Source of the DNA: Paenibacillus sp. PAMC 26794
GTDB lineage: Bacteria; Bacillota; Bacilli; Paenibacillales; Paenibacillaceae
NCBI RefSeq assembly: GCF_000316035.1
Contig: NZ_ANHX01000055.1
Span: 1 to 64,000, forward strand
DNA length: 64,000 nucleotides
Direction of reading: 5' to 3'
The translations under genes were made by a program, and so were the position numbers. This document shows, piece after piece, positions 28,701-35,998 of this stretch (positions are counted from its first letter, which is position 1; every line of letters begins with the position of its first letter). A model generated the notes under the pieces. It saw nothing but the letters and a program-made list of their open reading frames with translations, was not told the origin of the DNA and ran no database searches.

Positions 28701-30334
28701 GGATACTCGGGATCAATCGGAATATAAGCACACCCGGCTTTCATAACAGCCAGAATCGCGATAACCATCTCCATACTGTGTGTTGCAATAATGCCTACCA
28801 GTTCTCGCTGCTTGATTCCTCTGCTGATCAATACTGTAGCCAAGCCGTTAGCTCTGGCATTCAATTGTTCATAGTTCATCTCCTGATCCCCCAGGATAAG
28901 TGCTGTATGTTGAGGGGTAGCAGCTGCCTGTTCTTCAAACAACTGGATGACGGTTTTGTCGCTTGGGTACACCGCCCCGGTATCATTAAACTCGGTTAGC
29001 ATCGATTGTTTATCGGCTTCGCTCACAATACTGATCTGTTCAATTCTTTGTTCGGAATGTTCCAGAATGGCTTCCGTAACCGTAAGAAACTGATCGAGCA
29101 GATTGTCCATGAACGTTTCACTGAACAACTGGGTCCGATAATCCATCTGAAATATGATACGATCCTCATTGATTTTCTCAATAATGTTGATAAGCAGATC
29201 ATTCGTCTCATGACCGTTAAACTTGTTGTCCATGAAGACATCATGTCCCTGCATCTTGTCAAAACGTTCTGGTCGATAGACCAGTGATATGCCGAACAGT
29301 CTGTTCAGTTCCGGTAACGAGAGTGACTCTCTCAGATCACGGATGAGCTGATTATAGGGATATTTCTGATGACGCAACATTTCTTTCTGTTCATTGGAAA
29401 TGCGTTGCAGCAAGGATAACACGGATTCAGAGGGTTCTACCCCGATCCTGACAGGTATGGTTGTGACAAACATGCCAATCATATCTTTATCTGTTTTACT
29501 AGTGCGGTTCGCGTAGTTGGTTCCAACGACCAAATCGGTTTGGTGAGTGAGTTTATTCAGCAGAATAGCTAGGGTTGAGAGAAAAAAGGTGAATACGCTG
29601 ACATTCTTCTGACGACAGAACTCTTTCAAACGTACATACATGGAGTAATCCATATTCATCGTTTTTCTTCTGGCTGCGGTGTGAGTTAGAAGGGGATTGT
29701 GCGCTTTCAGTTCCATAAATTCGGGAATCGTATGAAACTTCTCTCTCCAAAAGTCCTGATCTTTCGCATAGCGTTTGGAAGCGAGATATTGTTGTTCACT
29801 ATTAATATAGTATTCATAATCGTGAATCGTAGATTCAATCCTGCTTGCATTACCATCTTTCAGTTCGGCATGATAGGTTTCCGTAATCTCATTCGTCAAC
29901 TGGAATAACCCCAGGCCATCACAGATGATATGGTGAACCTGAATGATGTATCCGTATTGTCCATGACCTTCATACGTATAAAACTGACATAGATCTTCAC
30001 TATGTACATGAATCGGATGGTTACCCACATACTCAGTCCATGTCACACCCGTCAAGGCTGGATCTTCATGAATATGCTTGAGTGATCTGTACTCATAAGG
30101 TTGGATGTATTGTTTATTCTCACCTTGATCCAGTATAATTCGGGTTCGAAGCAGTTCGTTATTCTTCAAAACCCTGTTAATCGACCGCTCTAACAAGGTG
30201 AAATCGATCGGTTCCGGTATGCTCATCTTGGATGTAATCATCCATACATCTGAATTCGGATATATCATTTCCATATACCATATTCTTCGTTGATGCTCTG
30301 TTAAAGGATGCAGATCGACGCATACATTTCCCAT
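25712..30334 (-). CDS. NRPS initiation protein: starter C-A-T-C
   Basis: A 1540-residue synthetase that starts assembly. Domains: C1 (about 8-440; HHIICDG at 134-140), A (about 465-945; 'YVIYTSGSTGAPKG'), PCP (about 955-1030; 'YERGGDSLK', Ser994) and C2 (about 1075-1510; HHIIFDGWS). C1 begins 'LTEHQRRIWYMEMIYP', closely like the starter C domain of surfactin synthetase, which joins a fatty acyl chain to the first residue. The A-domain code reads DLTKIGEVGK, one conservative change from the asparagine code DLTKLGEVGK. C2 at the end has no partner A-T in the same protein and should act on the next one. AAGGAG lies 6 bp before the ATG. First gene of the operon. Confidence 0.93.
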   Translation of the reverse strand: MGNVCVDLHPLTEHQRRIWYMEMIYPNSDVWMITSKMSIPEPIDFTLLERSINRVLKNNELLRTRIILDQGENKQYIQPYEYRSLKHIHEDPALTGVTWTEYVGNHPIHVHSEDLCQFYTYEGHGQYGYIIQVHHIICDGLGLFQLTNEITETYHAELKDGNASRIESTIHDYEYYINSEQQYLASKRYAKDQDFWREKFHTIPEFMELKAHNPLLTHTAARRKTMNMDYSMYVRLKEFCRQKNVSVFTFFLSTLAILLNKLTHQTDLVVGTNYANRTSKTDKDMIGMFVTTIPVRIGVEPSESVLSLLQRISNEQKEMLRHQKYPYNQLIRDLRESLSLPELNRLFGISLVYRPERFDKMQGHDVFMDNKFNGHETNDLLINIIEKINEDRIIFQMDYRTQLFSETFMDNLLDQFLTVTEAILEHSEQRIEQISIVSEADKQSMLTEFNDTGAVYPSDKTVIQLFEEQAAATPQHTALILGDQEMNYEQLNARANGLATVLISRGIKQRELVGIIATHSMEMVIAILAVMKAGCAYIPIDPEYPDERIQYILKDSQVRFVLVNQRITLPDSLKVIHILEDNDGHIPTDNLNLTIDMKDLAYVIYTSGSTGAPKGVLVEHKGLTNYIWWASQTYVTDRKTTFSLYSSIAFDLTITSIFTPLITGNTMIIYNSSHNKALITDVVLDPRVDLVKLTPAHLQLIQDMNIMDRSNVRTFIVGGDNLSASLAANITRQSKHEVTIFNEYGPTETVVGCMIYAYDPHVDQTEYVPIGKPIQNTSIYVLDQSLQYVPVGVQGELLVGGDGVTRGYLNQPELTGRKYVEHPDRPGERLYRTGDLCRLREDGQMEYLGRMDDQVKIRGYRIELGEVKAAFLKIKGVRDAAVSVKTDQQSRQLCTHYVSDAHVTRRMIRDTLLSLLPEYMVPTHLIKVSSIPLTINGKIDYLALSIEKPQSDEENVYVAPSSSMEQTISAIWSEILGLEEVGVTDHFYERGGDSLKLIQIYTRLSEIGFNFSINDMFNFPTIQSLSSHLDQIMEGKEGMMSMEHNTVKRSKVDVLNGIMDKPIFLSTDIPRVDPALKGVMSFNQESLWLVEQFEGKSTKYNIPGHVLFEGAFSEEAYIYALNQIVQRHDVLRTYFVIENNSPVQRIRPYEPFDIEVQHTLRDNSQASLKRVIEEESRHQFNLETGPMYYFGLYQIHAHQYFAYFNFHHIIFDGWSQDILMAELGSYYNAYLRGENAAIENLSIQYSDYSHWQKGKWMTEEFPTVLDYWRNQLGSTVNRSVKVLPYDREPSLNNVDTGDILLAEIPIQTIEMIKKAGMKNNASLYITMLTAYKMLLYFYSGETEIVVGTPVANRNRAEVQRLIGYFSNSLALKTVMDPEQSIDAQIISVRNTVFEAFDHQEMPFGKLIELLNPDRASGLTPFFQTWFVLDVKNTYNIEGLNIAQNEILWGHSGKSKWDLTLNLIEADHVMNAVVEYKTELFGKSTMKRFLHDYMAVVKLIAADSSRSLQAVRHDWEVMAHEYKMELLNSSKSKKKFNKIKS

Positions 30335-30555
30335 CTAATTCTCCTTTATATATAATTTATCCTAAAATAAGTTAATAACAACTTATCACCCCACCAAAAT
30401 TTAATCAATAACTATTTTATTTGTTTTTTTAACAAAATTTTATATATTTCGACATTAAAACACCATTTATTTCATGGAAAGAATGAAAGTCCCAACCATC
30501 CCTTCTACAAGATATCCACTTCCGTTTCATTATTCGGTAAAGTTCGAACAAATGA
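30335..30555 (-). promoter_or_regulatory. NRPS operon leader with inverted repeat
   Basis: AT-rich, gene-free DNA in front of the NRPS operon. It holds a perfect inverted repeat ATAAGTT-6-AACTTAT (30367-30386) and several weak -35/-10 candidates, such as TTGATT with TAAGTT at 17 bp on the minus strand. No riboswitch was recognised. The cluster has no dedicated regulator gene nearby, so control is probably by global factors binding here. Confidence 0.4.
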
Positions 30556-30601
30556 AAAGCCCCGTGATCGATACAGAGCATCTGCATCTGACCGCGGGGC
30601 C
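30556..30601 (-). terminator. Terminator of the APH-like gene
   Basis: GCCCCG pairs with CGGGGC around a 30-base loop, followed on the minus strand by TTTTC. It separates the APH-like gene from the NRPS operon. Confidence 0.75.
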
Positions 30602-30671
30602 GGATTAACGTGAATTATTCCGAACTTCAGTGCTTATCGATCATGACTAGCCTAACGGAATTGGAAAAATT

Positions 30672-31667
30672 TCAGCTATCGACTCCCTTTCCGAATTGCT
30701 CTGCATGTTCCGTCATCTTCCTACTCAATCTTGCTCTTAATCCACTCATCCATTCCGGCTCATGCGAAAACTGCTCTGCAGCAGACCGAAGCACACGCAC
30801 ATATCCATATAGATTGGCAAACCGGCGGCATGCGGGGAACATGCTCTCCAGATCATAACGTTCTCCCACCTTGGACCAATACCCGTTCAGGAACAATTGT
30901 TTCTTCTGCTCCCATTGATCAGGCTCGATTTCCTCTAATAAGCTATCCAGACTCTGCTCCACATCCATCGCGTACCAGTGATACATTGAGTCATCAAAAT
31001 CAGTGGCATAACAAGACTGGCTATCTTCGTCATAGAAGACATTATCCAGTTCAAAATCGTAGTGGATGAGTCCGAAATTTTGCTTGTTCATCGGCCAAGC
31101 CGAAAAATATGTTCGGAGAAACTCCACCTCACTGAGAGCAGCCATCTCGGCAGGAAAACCCTTCAGGATCTCCTGCATCCAATTCAATACATCCGTATAG
31201 GTCCAGCGCCGCTTCTCCTCCTGCTCAGGCGTGAATGTACGCGATAGCTGGTGCAGCTCCCCCAAAGCCTGACCATAGCTGTACAGGATGGAGTCATTTA
31301 AATTGATGCTTCCTAACTGCGATCCGGGGACTCGCTTGAATACGGAAGCATAGTACGTTCCCCATGGCGTATGAGCTTCTACAAGTTCTGTTCCTGAATG
31401 GGCAGGTACAGCCTCCATGGCTCCATACTGATTCGTTCGAAGATAACGGAGAAACTCCAGTTCAGCGCTGAGATTGACTTGATTTTTTTCCTCTACCGGG
31501 GCAAATCGAAGTAATCTCACTTCGCCCTGATCTCTGAACGGATACACGGCATTGGAGGATATACGATAATACTGAAACATGTCCAGCGACTCAGGATCAT
31601 AACTCCAATTCTTTAGAATCATCTCGGCAAGGTCTTTATTTTGAAATAAATATTTTAATTTTAACAT
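30672..31667 (-). CDS. APH/choline-kinase-like phosphotransferase
   Basis: A 331-residue protein of the aminoglycoside phosphotransferase (APH) fold. The catalytic loop is 'LIHYDFELDNVFYDED' (a variant of HxDxxxxN) and the metal-binding motif is 'CYATDFDDSMYHWYAMDV' (IDxxD-like). Relatives phosphorylate aminoglycosides, homoserine, choline or sugars, so the substrate cannot be told. The second of two near ATGs is used, as AGGAG is 8 bp before it. It lies upstream of the NRPS operon but is cut off from it by a terminator, so a role in that pathway is unproven. Confidence 0.75.
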   Translation of the reverse strand: MLKLKYLFQNKDLAEMILKNWSYDPESLDMFQYYRISSNAVYPFRDQGEVRLLRFAPVEEKNQVNLSAELEFLRYLRTNQYGAMEAVPAHSGTELVEAHTPWGTYYASVFKRVPGSQLGSINLNDSILYSYGQALGELHQLSRTFTPEQEEKRRWTYTDVLNWMQEILKGFPAEMAALSEVEFLRTYFSAWPMNKQNFGLIHYDFELDNVFYDEDSQSCYATDFDDSMYHWYAMDVEQSLDSLLEEIEPDQWEQKKQLFLNGYWSKVGERYDLESMFPACRRFANLYGYVRVLRSAAEQFSHEPEWMSGLRARLSRKMTEHAEQFGKGVDS

Positions 31668-31735
31668 GGACATTTCTCCTTTTTGGTCATTTCATGTGCA
31701 TTGCTTGTAGCCAACGAATGCCTATTTTTGCGCGC

Positions 31736-31766
31736 AAAAAGCCGCAGGCTATGCCTGCGGCTTTTA
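31736..31766. terminator. Perfect bidirectional terminator
   Basis: AAAAGCCGCAGGC-TAT-GCCTGCGGCTTTT, a perfect stem with a three-base loop flanked by A and T runs. It lies upstream of the APH-like gene and must stop transcription from one or both sides. Confidence 0.88.
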
Positions 31767-32071
31767 AAAATTCTGAGTGTATGAGAAATTTGCACAAGCA
31801 AACAAACCTCGCATACGCCAGAAAAATTGAGCAGTTATATCCCTATTTATCGGCAGAGTTCAGACCGGACTGGGAAACTAGATGTTTCCACCCTGTATTT
31901 GATGGTCTGCCGGAATTATTCAGTTCATTCTTACCTTCATTGTAGTGATAGAACATACCATCTTAGACCGTCGTTTCATGACGCTCACTCCCTTCAAAAA
32001 ACCAGTTGTTACCATAATAGCCGATAAGCCAAATGTAAGCAATTACAAAATGACGATAATCCCATCATTTT
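31767..32071. other. Gene-poor stretch with a 54-codon ORF
   Basis: The only open frame of note is on the plus strand, from an ATG at 31781 to a stop at 31943-31945, encoding 54 residues beginning MRNLHKQTNLAYARK. It has aromatic-rich, protein-like composition but no ribosome binding site, and I cannot match it to a family. It could be a short gene, the tail of a lost gene, or chance. The rest of the stretch shows nothing. Confidence 0.3.
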
Positions 32072-32620
32072 TTACTGGACAACCATCACCCGTTCCACCG
32101 TCTCGGTGTTGTCCTTATACCACACCATCACGATGTTTTCTTTTTGAAGATCAGACATTTGAATGGACGAATTCGCACGTGGGCTGGAATTGCCCGAACC
32201 CGGCATCCTTATGCCTTCCGTGATAGCAACATCATCACTTATATTCAATTTCATCTCCATTCCGGTATCCTTCCACTCCATGCTTGGAGATGAGGTATCC
32301 TGCACCTCAAGTAACGCCAGCGTAACTGTGTTTCCATTCACGGAGATGACTCTACCCGTAATGTCGGCATTCATCATCCCCTGCGTCATGTCAGGACTGC
32401 CTGTTCGATCATTCATGCCCGCGGTGCCTCTTCCACCTCTCGGTGTTCCTCCATTCATTCCCAGGCCACCACCATTCGGCATACCGTCACCGTTCATGCC
32501 TTGCACAGAACTGGTCTTGGTAATATTCTGGGCGGTTATAACATCACAGGCCGTAAGCATAACCGAGCACACTAGCAAAAGGAGTATTGTAACCGATGTG
32601 AAATATTTATTTTTTCGCAT
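32072..32620 (-). CDS. Gly/Met-rich secreted lipoprotein
   Basis: A 182-residue lipoprotein with a signal peptide ending in the lipobox LTAC (Cys25), so it is anchored to the outer face of the membrane. A low-complexity Gly/Met/Asn segment (about 40-85) is followed by a small beta domain (about 88-180, 'ITGRVISVNGNTVTLALLEV') that looks like an OB or barrel-type fold. I do not know the function. Its ATG lies 4 bp after the stop of the GT-C membrane protein gene, whose stop overlaps its AAAGGTG ribosome binding site, so the two are co-expressed. Confidence 0.72.
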   Translation of the reverse strand: MRKNKYFTSVTILLLLVCSVMLTACDVITAQNITKTSSVQGMNGDGMPNGGGLGMNGGTPRGGRGTAGMNDRTGSPDMTQGMMNADITGRVISVNGNTVTLALLEVQDTSSPSMEWKDTGMEMKLNISDDVAITEGIRMPGSGNSSPRANSSIQMSDLQKENIVMVWYKDNTETVERVMVVQ

Positions 32621-32624
32621 ATGA

Positions 32625-34208
32625 TCACCTTTTTCTCAGGGAATATCTCTCCAAGGTACCTTTACGATGGAATATGAAGTCATACGTATCTTTGAAACCC
32701 ATATAGGACAGCACAACCAACAACGGATATACAGGGTAGATGTATCTGGACTTAATCTCCCACAGAATATAAAATCCGATGAATCCGAGAATGATCAGGA
32801 TCAAGGAGACTTCATCATACCGTTTACGACGAATTCCACCGACCAACCGGATGAAAATAAAACAGTACATCAAGAAATTCATCACATATACGATCCAGAG
32901 CAAACCTGTCCGATAAGCCGAATTCCCTTGCAACAGTTCTGTTATCGCATTGGTGTAACTGTAGGAGCCCGCGATTCCGCCTCCCCTTCCTCTTCCGGCA
33001 CCCATGGAACTTTCATTGCCGATTCCGTAGCGGTCCATCTGGTATGTCCCTTCGGTCCAGGTCCATATAATCTTTTTGTAATACATCTGCACCAATTCAC
33101 TCGCACTTGCTTCAGACAGCTTGTTGCCAATCTCTTGTTTGAACAATGCTGCGCTCTCAGCCTTATTGTAGTTGGCCTGCCTCTGATAGATCTGATAACT
33201 CTCCATATTATCCCAGAAGCCAAAACGCTCCAGATTAATCCCCATGTTCAGCCACATATAGACCGGTGCAGAATTCTCTCCAACAGGTTCGCTCACAGCA
33301 CCGGAGGATTGAAGAACCGCATTCTGAGTCCAGGTTGGTACATTAAACAACATAGACAGCACACCGATGGAAATGACAACTTTCTTCGCTCCGATGCTCC
33401 GCATATTTAGCAGGATATATATGATGGCAGCGATTAGCACGATCACGCCGATGCTTCGGAAGTAATTGCCCATCGCGAGAAAAACGGCGGCAATGACAAT
33501 TGTTTTCCAAGACTTTTCACGTACAAAACGAATAACAAAGTATAAACAAGATGTCAGAAAAGCTGTGGCAATCACATCGTTATAGATCAGGTTGTTCAGG
33601 AACAGGGACGGCAGATACGTGGCTGCAAAGATCAACACACCGTAATCACGGTCCGTAGATCTGTCATTCACTTTTTTATAAATAAGATAAATCATGAACG
33701 TTGTTAACGTTGAAAACAAAATATTAAATAGTTTGATGACCAGATAGTTATCCTGGAACAGGTACAGCAATGTCTTCAGGTACAACACGATCGAGTAGTT
33801 AAACGGGAACATGTGCAGATAACCACCCGTTTCAAACGAAGAGTAGTCTTGGTCATACAGCATGTTCATGGCGAGTGAAAGAACGGTCTGTGAATCATCG
33901 GTGGGCACTCTCGGAAATACAAAAATGATGATGATCTGAATGACCAGAGAACATAACAGCACAATCGGAATGACAATCTTCGGGCTGTATTTGTTCAGTT
34001 TCAGACACAGAGCATATAACCCGACACCTGAACCAAGAAGCAAAAGAATGACCGGGAGAAAAACACCCCACTGCTGCATGCCCAAAATGGGATTGTCCCC
34101 ATACAAGGCGTAGTTGTACTGTGCCCGAACCAACAAGGACGAAGCAATAAACACCGCAACAAACACGAGCAAAATGAGATAAAACGACTTATGCAGCACC
34201 TTAGACAT
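32625..34208 (-). CDS. GT-C (ArnT/PMT-like) membrane glycosyltransferase
   Basis: A 527-residue membrane protein with about 11-12 TM helices. The first extracytoplasmic loop has 'FPRVPTDDSQTV', with the acidic DD pair expected of GT-C glycosyltransferases that use lipid-linked sugar donors. A long external loop (about 290-400) contains a Gly/Arg-rich insert (MGAGRGRGGGIAG). It likely transfers a sugar to a cell-surface lipid, polymer or protein. The Gly-rich lipoprotein gene follows directly, so the lipoprotein may be partner or acceptor. The exact sugar and acceptor are unknown. Confidence 0.72.
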   Translation of the reverse strand: MSKVLHKSFYLILLVFVAVFIASSLLVRAQYNYALYGDNPILGMQQWGVFLPVILLLLGSGVGLYALCLKLNKYSPKIVIPIVLLCSLVIQIIIIFVFPRVPTDDSQTVLSLAMNMLYDQDYSSFETGGYLHMFPFNYSIVLYLKTLLYLFQDNYLVIKLFNILFSTLTTFMIYLIYKKVNDRSTDRDYGVLIFAATYLPSLFLNNLIYNDVIATAFLTSCLYFVIRFVREKSWKTIVIAAVFLAMGNYFRSIGVIVLIAAIIYILLNMRSIGAKKVVISIGVLSMLFNVPTWTQNAVLQSSGAVSEPVGENSAPVYMWLNMGINLERFGFWDNMESYQIYQRQANYNKAESAALFKQEIGNKLSEASASELVQMYYKKIIWTWTEGTYQMDRYGIGNESSMGAGRGRGGGIAGSYSYTNAITELLQGNSAYRTGLLWIVYVMNFLMYCFIFIRLVGGIRRKRYDEVSLILIILGFIGFYILWEIKSRYIYPVYPLLVVLSYMGFKDTYDFIFHRKGTLERYSLRKR

Positions 34209-34326
34209 GCCAAAACTCCTTTTCGATTACAGGATTCCGTGAGTATTATAATGGCTCTGGCTGAAAAATCGCTGAAAGGGAGTAACGCTTGCGATCGGTG
34301 CGGATCAGTATGTGTATACAAACAGA

Positions 34327-34361
34327 AAAAGACCGTCCCTTCGATAAGGTAACGGTCTATA
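34327..34361 (-). terminator. Terminator of the first Xre gene
   Basis: AGACCGT pairs with ACGGTCT across a short loop, followed on the minus strand by TTTTTC. Confidence 0.7.
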
Positions 34362-34406
34362 TATCCAATTTTTTAAAAGTATAGGGCCTTAGCTAATTGT
34401 TGAAGA

Positions 34407-34616
34407 TCACTTCTCGTCCTTAATAAACTCAATGATATCCTGGATCTCACAATCCAAAGCCTCACATATTCGATTCAGCGTATCGAACTTCACACCATCG
34501 GTTTCTTCATTATATAATTTGGCAATCCCATTTCTATGTAATCCGGTTAGTCGGGATAAATCAGCAATATTAATTCTTTTCTCACCCATAATACGAGATA
34601 AATGAATCTTGATCAT
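34407..34616 (-). CDS. Small Xre/YozG-type HTH regulator
   Basis: A 69-residue protein consisting of one Cro/C1-type HTH ('INIADLSRLTGLHRNGIAKLYNEE'), ending with the 'FDTLNRICEALDCEIQDIIEF' helix pattern of YozG-like regulators. Such proteins bind DNA as dimers and act as repressors of small operons. It lies 103 bp downstream of a second, related regulator gene on the same strand. The target is unknown, but the palindrome upstream of 34935 is a candidate. Confidence 0.83.
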   Translation of the reverse strand: MIKIHLSRIMGEKRINIADLSRLTGLHRNGIAKLYNEETDGVKFDTLNRICEALDCEIQDIIEFIKDEK

Positions 34617-34719
34617 ACGAATTCCCCTCCAGAAAGCATAAAGAGCAGATGATACAGAGTTGCAGAATTACTTATATGAAAACTTAATTCTCACACGCCT
34701 TAAACTATTGTACAACTAT

Positions 34720-34935
34720 TTAATTTTTATCAATCATCTTGATTATATCTCCTGGCTTACATTCCAAGGCAAGACAAATTCGTTCAAGTGTATCGATGGT
34801 GATGGATTTGACCTCAGCACCATTACCCGTTACCCACTGACCTATTGTGTTGGGTCGTACACCGGATTTTTTAGCTAAGGCGTACATGGTCATTCCTTTA
34901 TCTTTGAGAACCTCGTCGAGAGTAAATTTTATCAT
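34720..34935 (-). CDS. Small Xre/YozG-type HTH regulator, second copy
   Basis: A 71-residue Cro/C1-type HTH protein ('MTMYALAKKSGVRPNTIGQWVTGN', then 'ITIDTLERICLALECKPGDIIKMI'). It is related to but clearly different from the neighbour at 34407-34616. It is divergent from a small gene whose promoter carries a perfect palindrome; the geometry suggests this protein represses that promoter and perhaps its own. Function beyond DNA binding is unknown. Confidence 0.83.
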   Translation of the reverse strand: MIKFTLDEVLKDKGMTMYALAKKSGVRPNTIGQWVTGNGAEVKSITIDTLERICLALECKPGDIIKMIDKN

Positions 34936-34975
34936 CTATGAACATCCCTCAATATTTATTTTATATCACATTCAA

Positions 34976-35036
34976 TAACTCTTGACGATATTAACTCGGT
35001 GAGTTAATATAAATACAAACATAACGCAACGAGTTA
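34976..35036 (+). promoter_or_regulatory. Promoter with palindromic operator and extra half-sites
   Basis: TTGACG (34982-34987) and TAATAT (35005-35010) are 17 bp apart. TTAACTC-GGT-GAGTTAA (34991-35007) is a perfect palindrome covering the spacer and -10. More half-sites, TAACTC at 34976 and GAGTTA at 35031, flank it. It is a likely binding region for the divergent Xre protein. Confidence 0.75.
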
Positions 35037-35072
35037 TTATTAGTCTATACATATAGAAAGTAGGGAGAAAAC

Positions 35073-35360
35073 ATGCTTGAATCTCTGGAATCTTTAGCAG
35101 AACCGTTAATCCGAACGCGCTTAGAGTTATTATACAACAATTTATCTCACACGCAGCCTGATTATACCCAACTATCTAAAGAATCTGATCATTACTTTCA
35201 TAATATTCGCCAAGCTTTACCTGAGCAACTGAATCAAACCCTTTTTCTATATGAAGATACTCAACTCTCTATGCAAACACTTCTCGAAAGAGAGATTTAT
35301 TTACAAGGGTTTCGGGATGCCCTTCAGCTAATGAACGAGTTACATATAAACAGCTTCTAA
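35073..35360 (+). CDS. Small helical protein, possibly DUF6809-like
   Basis: A 95-residue, all-helical acidic protein with no signal or TM segment. The ending 'EIYLQGFRDALQLMNEL' resembles the 'F..GFRLG..LM.EL' helix of small DUF6809-type proteins, but that is from memory. The gene follows an operator-bearing promoter and is divergent from an Xre regulator. Such an arrangement is seen in small regulatory or phage-derived modules. No function can be given. Confidence 0.6.
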   Translation: MLESLESLAEPLIRTRLELLYNNLSHTQPDYTQLSKESDHYFHNIRQALPEQLNQTLFLYEDTQLSMQTLLEREIYLQGFRDALQLMNELHINSF

Positions 35361-35382
35361 CAACTTGGCTTCTTACAAAATA

Positions 35383-35391
35383 TGCTATAAT
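35383..35391 (+). promoter_or_regulatory. Extended -10 promoter of the holin-like toxin
   Basis: TGCTATAAT is an extended -10 element; TTGGCT lies upstream at a short spacing. Transcription should start near 35398. Confidence 0.6.
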
Positions 35392-35457
35392 CAACAAAGC
35401 AATAGAATAGGCTTAAAGGGTCGGTCGGCTACCTCGCCATGAAGGGAGGGATGCCCT

Positions 35458-35538
35458 GTGACAGTTTTTGAAGCAATCTTGCTGATGCTTACCTTTGGTA
35501 CGCTCATCGTTGCCATTCTGTCCGATAAACGCAAATAG
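35458..35538 (+). CDS. Holin-like type I toxin peptide
   Basis: A 26-residue hydrophobic peptide, MTVFEAILLMLTFGTLIVAI followed by LSDKRK, translated from GTG with GGGAGGG at 7 bp. One TM helix and a charged tail match the putative holin-like toxins (Hol_Tox family) of Firmicutes, which depolarise the membrane when over-produced and are silenced by an antisense RNA. An out-of-frame ATG precedes it by 7 bp and ends quickly. A convergent promoter downstream supports a type I toxin-antitoxin unit. Confidence 0.8.
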   Translation: MTVFEAILLMLTFGTLIVAILSDKRK

Positions 35539-35572
35539 ACCGCCCCCGTAGCAAAGGAATGCGGTCTATTTC
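35537..35572. terminator. Stem-loop overlapping the toxin stop codon
   Basis: AGACCGC pairs with GCGGTCT, starting inside the toxin's stop codon. Both strands have a modest T-rich tail. It may end the antisense RNA or part of the toxin mRNA. Confidence 0.6.
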
Positions 35573-35674
35573 ATCGTGCCCTTATGTTACCGAAGCCCAC
35601 CGCCCTTAAAAGCGGCTATTGCTCGGAGGAGTCGTGTTACCAGCACGGCTCTCTTTGCATTTTACGTCTAATCT
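35540..35674 (-). ncRNA. Predicted antisense antitoxin RNA
   Basis: A minus-strand promoter lies at 35681-35710: -10 TATAAT (35681-35686) and -35 GTGACG (35705-35710), spaced by 18 bp. A transcript from about 35674 would run towards the toxin and overlap the 3' region of its mRNA, like RatA-type antitoxins. The region contains two hairpins, CCGC..GCGG (about 35599-35615) and GAGTCGTG/CACGGCTC (35629-35651). RNA ends are estimated, not observed. Confidence 0.6.
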
Positions 35675-35755
35675 GCTCTTATTATACCATACTCAAATCT
35701 CCGGCGTCACATGTAAACCACGCTAGATACGATACATTTCTTTATACTCATCCAC

Positions 35756-35995
35756 TTATAAAACTTCAATACAATTCGACCAATTCAGAATCGAACCGAC
35801 AAAATCCTGAATGTCCAGGCCCGGCATCTCATACGTCTCCGCTGTGTTCACCGAACCTGTTGCGTCCTCAATCAAGGTTACCTCTGATCGTAATCTACAT
35901 GTTTCATGTATATGATTGGCTCATGTTGCTGTTCAAAATCAGCGATAACCGCTTCAATCTTGCCCAACTGAACTGTGAGATCCGTTTTTTACCAT
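35756..35995 (-). pseudogene. Remnant of a small gene with two frameshifts
   Basis: Three frames carry one continuous protein-like sequence. From ATG 35995 the frame breaks within a run of six A; removing one A gives 'MVKTDLTVQLGKIEAVIADF' and on to 'HVDYDQ'. A second shift near 35882 leads to 'EVTLIEDATGSVNTAETYEM' and on to 'NCIEVL' and a stop. The intact protein would have had about 79 residues. I do not recognise the family. The remnant starts directly after the YdhG-like gene on the same strand. Confidence 0.65.
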
Positions 35996-35998
35996 TTA

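Noticed and set aside
30672-31667. APH-like gene as a member of the NRPS operon
   Set aside because: A clear terminator lies between it and the first NRPS gene, and there is a 337-bp gap.
32163-32624. 153-codon plus-strand ORF opposite the lipoprotein gene
   Set aside because: A mirror of the lipoprotein frame; the minus frame has a signal peptide, lipobox and ribosome binding site.
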